A DNA stretch of 64,000 bases from Christensenella sp964438705 (lineage in GTDB: Bacteria > Bacillota > Clostridia > Christensenellales > Christensenellaceae): contig CAYTKQ010000014.1 of assembly GCA_964438705.1 (NCBI GenBank), positions 6,105 through 70,104 of the forward strand. The letters run 5' to 3'. The translations under genes were made by a program, and so were the position numbers. The notes beneath the pieces are model-generated. The model made no database searches. It was not told the DNA's origin and saw only the letters and a program-made list of their open reading frames with translations. Shown here in pieces: positions 59,486-64,000 of the stretch (the stretch's first letter is position 1; every line of letters starts with the position of its first letter).

Positions 59486-60607
59486 ATGAAAAAACTTGGA
59501 TTTGGCTTCATGCGCCTGCCGCTTCTCGATGCGGACGACGTGACGAGCGTGGATATGGAGCAGGTGAAGGAAATGGTGGACGCGTTCCTTGCGCGGGGCT
59601 TCACGTATTTTGACACCGCGTATATGTATCACGGCGGCACAAGCGAACGCGCCGTGCGCGAGGCGCTCGTCCATCGGCATGCGCGTGAGCGTTTTACCCT
59701 TACCACCAAAATGCCCAGCATGTTCCTCGAAAAGGAGGAGGATCTCGAGCGGATTTTCAACGAACAGCTCGAGCGATGCGGGGTGGATTATTTCGATTAC
59801 TATCTGCTGCATAATCTCAACGTTTCGCACTACGATATTGTGGAGCGGTTCAACGGATTTGCGTTCATCGCGCAAAAAAAAGCGGAGGGCAAGATTCGCA
59901 GGATCGGCTTTTCCTATCACGACAATGCCGACCTTCTCGGCAAAATTTTGGACGAGCATCCCGAGGTAGATGTGGTACAAATACAGCTCAATTACCTCGA
60001 TTGGGAAAGCCCGGGTGTGCAATCGCGCAAGTGCTATGAAACGGTGCGCGCGCACGGCAAGGAGATTATTGTGATGGAGCCCGTGCGGGGCGGGGCGCTG
60101 GCGGATATCCCGGCGGACGCGGCGGCTCTTTTTTCCGCCCATGCGCCGGAATGCTCGCCCGCTTCGTGGGCAGTGCGCTTTGCGGCAGGCCACGAAGGCG
60201 TGATAACTGTGCTGAGCGGCATGAGCAACATGGAGCAACTTTTGGACAACACCGCATATATGGATGATTTCAAACCGCTCGATCAGACGGAGAAGGAGAT
60301 CGTTGCAAAGGCTGTGGACATAATCAACGCGTCCATTGCCATTCCATGCACGGCATGCGACTATTGCACGCAGGGATGCCCGAAAAACATTCCGATCCCC
60401 AAATATTTTGCGCTCTATAACACGGAAAAGCAGCTTTACCGCAAGGGTCTTTCCCTTCAGCGCCTGTATTACGAAAATTATATTGAAACGTACGGCAAGG
60501 CTTCGGATTGCGTGGCGTGCGGTCAATGCGAGCGCCAATGCCCGCAGCGACTCCCCGTAAGCGACCATCTGAACACGGTCGCGTTGTATTTTGAAGGGAC
60601 AAAATGA
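59486..60607 (+). CDS. aldo/keto reductase with C-terminal ferredoxin domain
   Basis: 373 residues. The AKR barrel has GFTYFDTAYMYHGGTSERAVREAL (the DTAxxY catalytic set), LTTKMPS (the catalytic Lys), DYYLLHNLN (the His) and IVMEPVRGG. The C terminus holds CTACDYCTQGCPKN and CVACGQCERQCPQ, which can bind two 4Fe-4S clusters. Unlike the reductase at 57125, its catalytic tetrad is complete. It is followed after one base by a LysR regulator on the same strand. Confidence 0.92.
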   Translation: MKKLGFGFMRLPLLDADDVTSVDMEQVKEMVDAFLARGFTYFDTAYMYHGGTSERAVREALVHRHARERFTLTTKMPSMFLEKEEDLERIFNEQLERCGVDYFDYYLLHNLNVSHYDIVERFNGFAFIAQKKAEGKIRRIGFSYHDNADLLGKILDEHPEVDVVQIQLNYLDWESPGVQSRKCYETVRAHGKEIIVMEPVRGGALADIPADAAALFSAHAPECSPASWAVRFAAGHEGVITVLSGMSNMEQLLDNTAYMDDFKPLDQTEKEIVAKAVDIINASIAIPCTACDYCTQGCPKNIPIPKYFALYNTEKQLYRKGLSLQRLYYENYIETYGKASDCVACGQCERQCPQRLPVSDHLNTVALYFEGTK

Positions 60608-60608
60608 G

Positions 60609-61484
60609 ATGGAATTCCGCGTCCTGCAATATTTTCTCGCGGTCACGCGGGAACAGAATATTTCGGCGGCTGCCGAAGCCCTGCATCTTTCGCAGCCCAC
60701 GCTCTCAAGGCAGCTTAGGGATATGGAGGAGGCGCTTGGTAAACAGCTTTTTTTGCGCGGAAGCCGCAAAATCACGCTGACGGAGGAGGGACTGCTCCTC
60801 AAAAAGCGCGCCGAGGAAATTCTCGATCTGGTGAACAAAACGCAAAAGGAGATCGCCTCTCCCGACGATGTGATTGCAGGCGATATTATGATCGGTGCTG
60901 GCGAAACGAAGGTTTTGCGCCTGATTGCCAAGGCCGCGCATGAAGTGCAAGCAAAACATCCTCACATCCATTACCACATTTCCAGCGGAGACGGAGCGGA
61001 CGTGGAGGAACGGCTCGACCGCGGTCTGATCGATTTTGGGGTACTGGTCAACCCTGCCGATCTTTCGAAATATGATTATCTGACGTTTCCGGAAAAGGAC
61101 GTGTGGGGTGTGCTGATGCGCAAGGACAGCCCGCTTGCGGCGCGCAAGCACATCTGCGCGGAGGATTTATGGGACAAGCCCCTCATTGTCTCGCGGCAGG
61201 CGATCAAAGGCACCGCGCTGCCCGTCTGGCTGAAAAGGGACGCGCAGGCCTTGCACATCGCGGCGACCTACAGCCTGCTATTCAACGGCTCGCTGCTGGT
61301 GGAACAGGGGCTTGGATACGCGCTTTGCCTCAAAGGTATCATCAACACCACCGGCGACAGCGTTTTGTGTTTTCGTCCGCTTGCCCCTGCTCTCATAAGC
61401 GACATTTACATCGTCTGGAAAAAATATCCGGTATTTTCGAAGGCCGCGTCCAAATTTTTGGAGACACTGCGCAAACTTTTCTGA
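60609..61484 (+). CDS. LysR-family transcriptional regulator
   Basis: 291 residues. The start is the ATG at 60609, one base after the reductase stop. A longer frame from 60591 would overlap it. The winged helix MEFRVLQYFLAVTREQNISAAAEALHLSQPTLSRQLRDME is canonical, with GKQLFLRGSRKITLTEEG. The co-inducer domain follows (about 90-290). Lying on the same strand as the reductase is less usual than divergent placement, so it may regulate the shared operon or a distant target. Confidence 0.93.
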   Translation: MEFRVLQYFLAVTREQNISAAAEALHLSQPTLSRQLRDMEEALGKQLFLRGSRKITLTEEGLLLKKRAEEILDLVNKTQKEIASPDDVIAGDIMIGAGETKVLRLIAKAAHEVQAKHPHIHYHISSGDGADVEERLDRGLIDFGVLVNPADLSKYDYLTFPEKDVWGVLMRKDSPLAARKHICAEDLWDKPLIVSRQAIKGTALPVWLKRDAQALHIAATYSLLFNGSLLVEQGLGYALCLKGIINTTGDSVLCFRPLAPALISDIYIVWKKYPVFSKAASKFLETLRKLF

Positions 61485-61498
61485 CGCGGCAAGAACGC

Positions 61499-62080
61499 CT
61501 ATTTTCCCGGTCCTGCGTCGATGGACTTGATGCACTTCGCAGGAAGCCCTCCTGCGATCATGTTCTCCGGCACATCCTTTGTGACGACCGCGCCCGCCGC
61601 CACAATGGCGTTATCACCGATCGTCACACCGGGCAGAACCGTACAGTTTGCCCCCATCCAAACATTTTTGCCGATTGAGATCGGTGCGGGATAGAGCGAC
61701 TGGCGGTCCTCCGGCGCAAACCCGTGGTTGAGCGTCGCCAGCACGGCATTGTGACCGATCAGCGCTCCGTCGCCAATCGTGATACCGCCCTGATCCTGAA
61801 ACCTGCAACCCGAGTTGATGAACACATTCCTGCCCACCGTGATGTTTTTTCCGCAATCCGTATAGAACGGCGGAAACATACCAAACGATTCGTCCACCGG
61901 CTTGCCCGTGAGCTTTGAGAACAATTGCCGGATCTCTTCCGGGCTGTGATACGCATTGTTGAGCTCCGCCGTTATTTTCATGGCTTCCTGCGCCAGATGG
62001 TGCATATATTGGTGCAGTTCGGAACCGCCGGGTACGCGAAGCCCCTGATTCAAATGCTCTAAAAATGTGTTAAGGTCCAT
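61499..62080 (-). CDS. maltose/galactoside O-acetyltransferase-like hexapeptide acetyltransferase
   Basis: 193 residues from the ATG at 62080 (GGAGA eight bases upstream; an ATG three bases earlier is possible). After an N-terminal helical Mac domain, a left-handed beta-helix includes GRNVFINSGCRFQDQGGITIGDGALIGHN, the catalytic His in ATLNHG, and TVLPGVTIGDNAIVAAGAVVTKDVPENMIAGG. It transfers acetyl from acetyl-CoA to a sugar hydroxyl. It converges on the LysR gene with only 14 bases between. Confidence 0.9.
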   Translation of the reverse strand: MDLNTFLEHLNQGLRVPGGSELHQYMHHLAQEAMKITAELNNAYHSPEEIRQLFSKLTGKPVDESFGMFPPFYTDCGKNITVGRNVFINSGCRFQDQGGITIGDGALIGHNAVLATLNHGFAPEDRQSLYPAPISIGKNVWMGANCTVLPGVTIGDNAIVAAGAVVTKDVPENMIAGGLPAKCIKSIDAGPGK

Positions 62081-62238
62081 CATTTTTCTCCTGTTCTTTG
62101 TTCGTCTGAACAGGATCATTATAGTCCGTTTTCCATCATATGTGAAATACCTATATCAAATGACAACCCATGCCTTGTGCGCATGGCTTTTGTGCGCGCA
62201 GCAAGTAGCCCTCAATCCCGCATGGCTGGAGCTATGAA

Positions 62239-63195
62239 TCAATGATTGCTCTGTTCCAAAATGTTTGTACAAAGGTAGGTTAAGTATGCGGACGGCTTCT
62301 TCTTTTGGCCGAAATCCCATCCCTTATATTTCAAAAAGATGGATTCGGGAGTAAAATGTCCGTTTTCATCCTGTTTCTGACGTATGAGCGCCAGCATTTC
62401 TTGAAACCTGTCGTCCCTTTTGGCCTGTTCAAAACGGCTTAAGCAATCGGTCACGCTTACAATATCGTACCAAATCATCGGCGCTTTCAGCTTGCGAAAA
62501 TCCGTTCCCATATAGAACTGATAGGGATGCCTTGTTTTGCTGTCTGTCCAGAGCTGAAGAAGCCCTTGTATGCAGCCATGAACGGCAGAATGATCGTAAA
62601 GTTCCGGTATGAGCGAAAACAGCCTGAGCATCTGCAAGGTTGCGTTTGGACACAGCTCATTTTTGCTTCCCGGCCCGCGAAATTTGCCAAATTCCTTTGA
62701 TGCAGCACAAGAAAAACCGTTTTCCCTTGCAAGCGTTACCAAATAATTCACACCCGGCTCTATCTCTGTTTTGTAATCACAGCCGCCTTTGATCAATGCG
62801 CTCAGCAACAGCGGCGCATCGCACAGGCACCAGCCGAATGTGTCTGTGCCTGTCCCACCATAATGTTTCGGAATATTGGTCAGCGATTGATAAACGCCAT
62901 TTTCATCCTTGTGCGCTTTGATTTGTTCGAAAGCCGCATTGATTTGCGGGATACTGTCGTCAAACCCCATATCCAAAAGAAAATGCAGTTTATGTATTGG
63001 CAAGTCCGGATTTTTGTGATTTGTGATCAGGATGCGATGGAAATCGTTCAGATCATCTAAATATGCTTGGATTTTTTTATCCGACAATACAGCTTGTTGT
63101 AACTCCCGCAAAGTCTCTTTGCTTTTATCGAGCAATTTTCTGTTTGCCAAGTATTGTATCCACGGCTCACGATCAAATATGGTATCATATTGCAT
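62239..63195 (-). CDS. hypothetical protein with alpha/alpha-toroid-like repeats
   Basis: 318 residues from the ATG at 63195, which overlaps the end of the TetR gene. It is helix-rich, with repeat-like stretches (FEQIKAHKDENGVYQS, then GVNYLVTLARENGFSCA, then MLALIRQKQDENGHFTPES), each ending in a turn with Gly and aromatic residues, as in terpenoid-cyclase/prenyltransferase toroids. There is no DxDD or zinc-site motif, so catalysis is unproven. It is translationally coupled to the TetR regulator. Confidence 0.6.
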   Translation of the reverse strand: MQYDTIFDREPWIQYLANRKLLDKSKETLRELQQAVLSDKKIQAYLDDLNDFHRILITNHKNPDLPIHKLHFLLDMGFDDSIPQINAAFEQIKAHKDENGVYQSLTNIPKHYGGTGTDTFGWCLCDAPLLLSALIKGGCDYKTEIEPGVNYLVTLARENGFSCAASKEFGKFRGPGSKNELCPNATLQMLRLFSLIPELYDHSAVHGCIQGLLQLWTDSKTRHPYQFYMGTDFRKLKAPMIWYDIVSVTDCLSRFEQAKRDDRFQEMLALIRQKQDENGHFTPESIFLKYKGWDFGQKKKPSAYLTYLCTNILEQSNH

Positions 63196-63769
63196 TCTGC
63201 TCCTCCATACGCAAGGCCTGAGGCAGTGTGGTGCGCAGGATCGCCGAAAGATAAGAAAATGTCTTTTGCCGGTCAAGTTTGCCCGGCGAACGAATCCATT
63301 CGACCAGTATGCCCGCAAGCGCTTCGGCATAAAAGCAGCAAAGGAACTGTTTGTAGTCCTCCGGCACCGTAAGTCCGAGCTCCTGTTCCGCATGATCGAT
63401 CGTCGCCCTTAAAATTCCCAAAAAATCATCCGCCAGAAACTTTTTCAACCCTTCGCGCCCCAAAGAATCGAGCGCACAATTCAGGATATGCTGGTTTGCT
63501 TCCGCGTAATCCATCACAAACATGATGGCTTCCTCATAATCCACCAGCAGATCGAATCCCTTTACCACCGCTACAGTCTCTTGCTTGAGCATCCATACGA
63601 GCAAAGCATAAACATCCTCAAAATGGTAATAAAATGTTTTGCGGTTTACGCCGCAATCTTGGACAATTTCGCTGACCGTAACTTTGGAGAACGCCTTTTG
63701 CTGCATCAATTTCTTAAGGGAGGCGGCTAAGGCCTTTTTGGTATTCAGCGTAGTGACTTCGTATTTCAT
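63185..63769 (-). CDS. TetR/AcrR-family regulator (DhaS-like C terminus)
   Basis: 194 residues. The helix-turn-helix is KVTVSEIVQDCGVNRKTFYYHFEDVYALL. The C-terminal part (LGREGLKKFLADDFL to AGILVEWIRSPGKL) follows the TetR_C_8/DhaS pattern. It precedes and overlaps the toroid-like gene by 11 bases. A good promoter lies directly upstream. Confidence 0.88.
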   Translation of the reverse strand: MKYEVTTLNTKKALAASLKKLMQQKAFSKVTVSEIVQDCGVNRKTFYYHFEDVYALLVWMLKQETVAVVKGFDLLVDYEEAIMFVMDYAEANQHILNCALDSLGREGLKKFLADDFLGILRATIDHAEQELGLTVPEDYKQFLCCFYAEALAGILVEWIRSPGKLDRQKTFSYLSAILRTTLPQALRMEEQNAI

Positions 63770-63787
63770 GCGCAGCTCCTTTTATTT

Positions 63788-63816
63788 ATTATACAGTTTC
63801 CGGCAAAACAATACAA
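63788..63816 (-). promoter_or_regulatory. promoter of the TetR/toroid operon
   Basis: Leftward TTGTAT (63811-63816), a 17-base spacer and TATAAT (63788-63793), about 20 bases before the ATG. Confidence 0.6.
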
Positions 63817-63866
63817 CCGCAGGCCTTCTTATGTGTTATATGATTTTATCCGACGAAAGCCTGTAG

Positions 63867-64000
63867 CAAGCGCCGACCTCCCGTGGGCGCGGCGTTGGTT
63901 TCGCTAAAGCAAGGCCAAAGTATCAGAGCCGCCGCTCCGTGTTCTGGGCGCGTCAGCAAGAAGTACAAGGACTAGCGCCCTGCACAAGGCCCCGTCCGTC
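63867..64000. other. unassigned GC-rich right edge
   Basis: I see no supported gene, tRNA or rRNA. Short complementary arms (GCGCCG and CGGCG) are present near 63870-63897. It may be the end of a gene or RNA outside the window. Confidence 0.3.

Noticed and set aside
63867..64000. rRNA, tmRNA or other known RNA at the right edge
   Set aside because: No conserved motif was recognised in the 134 bases available.

Overview
The window reads as a chromosomal segment of an anaerobic Gram-positive bacterium of the class Clostridia. The grounds are a single-chain clostridial-size PurL, a SpoVB-like flippase, a kdpFABC-DE potassium operon, ferredoxin-linked aldo/keto reductases, corrinoid methyltransferase genes, and GGAGG-type ribosome sites with TTGACA/TATAAT promoters. 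Most of it is GC-rich. One stretch of about 6.6 kb is visibly AT-richer and looks acquired. I cannot name the genus. || 1-8.7 kb, methyl-transfer block: the 3' end of a UroD-type methyltransferase fused to a thioredoxin-like domain, a small CxxC protein and a CobW-type GTPase run rightward. They converge on leuS, a lipoprotein gene, a monomethylamine-methyltransferase (MtmB) homologue and an NCS2-like permease, which run leftward. The MtmB homologue is the most striking gene here. It is full length and colinear with archaeal MtmB, but has an ordinary Leu codon (CTC) where MtmB carries UAG-encoded pyrrolysine, and the residues that surround pyrrolysine are changed as well. || 8.7-17.2 kb, potassium: kdpF (29 codons), kdpA, kdpB, kdpC, a KdpD split into two proteins by one in-frame TAG, and kdpE, behind a promoter with three direct repeats that may bind KdpE. 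|| 17.3-34.9 kb: an orphan 6-phospho-3-hexuloisomerase; a 3,399-residue surface protein with about nine InlB-type repeats, about 25 MBG-type repeats and a membrane-spanning C terminus; purL; an AEC-family carrier; a SpoVB/MurJ-like flippase. || 35-38.9 kb: two modules, a membrane-protein/XRE-regulator pair and a LuxC-LuxE-SDR operon without luciferase. Both are framed by the same pair of short perfect repeats (30 and 40 bp), as if two alternative cassettes now lie in tandem. || 39-41.8 kb: a hypothetical membrane protein, a GGDEF protein, a GIY-YIG protein and two tRNA-Ser genes. || 41.7-48.4 kb, probable island: a 13-bp copy of the tRNA-Ser(GCU) 3' end, followed by a terminator, recurs at 48354. 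Between the two copies lie a truncated IS1182-type transposase, an RlaP-like nucleotidyltransferase, a vWA/HTH divergent pair, a small sigma factor, a zinc-ribbon protein and a DUF4143 ATPase. No integrase remains. || 48.4-64 kb: a TetR regulator with a MacAB-type efflux operon, an FMN-binding lipoprotein and a chemoreceptor, a DUF885 lipoprotein, an aldo/keto reductase-ECF-DUF1893 operon behind a MerR-type promoter with a 19-bp spacer, a second ferredoxin-aldo/keto reductase with a LysR regulator, a hexapeptide acetyltransferase, and a TetR gene with an alpha-toroid protein. Nothing is recognised in the last 130 bases.
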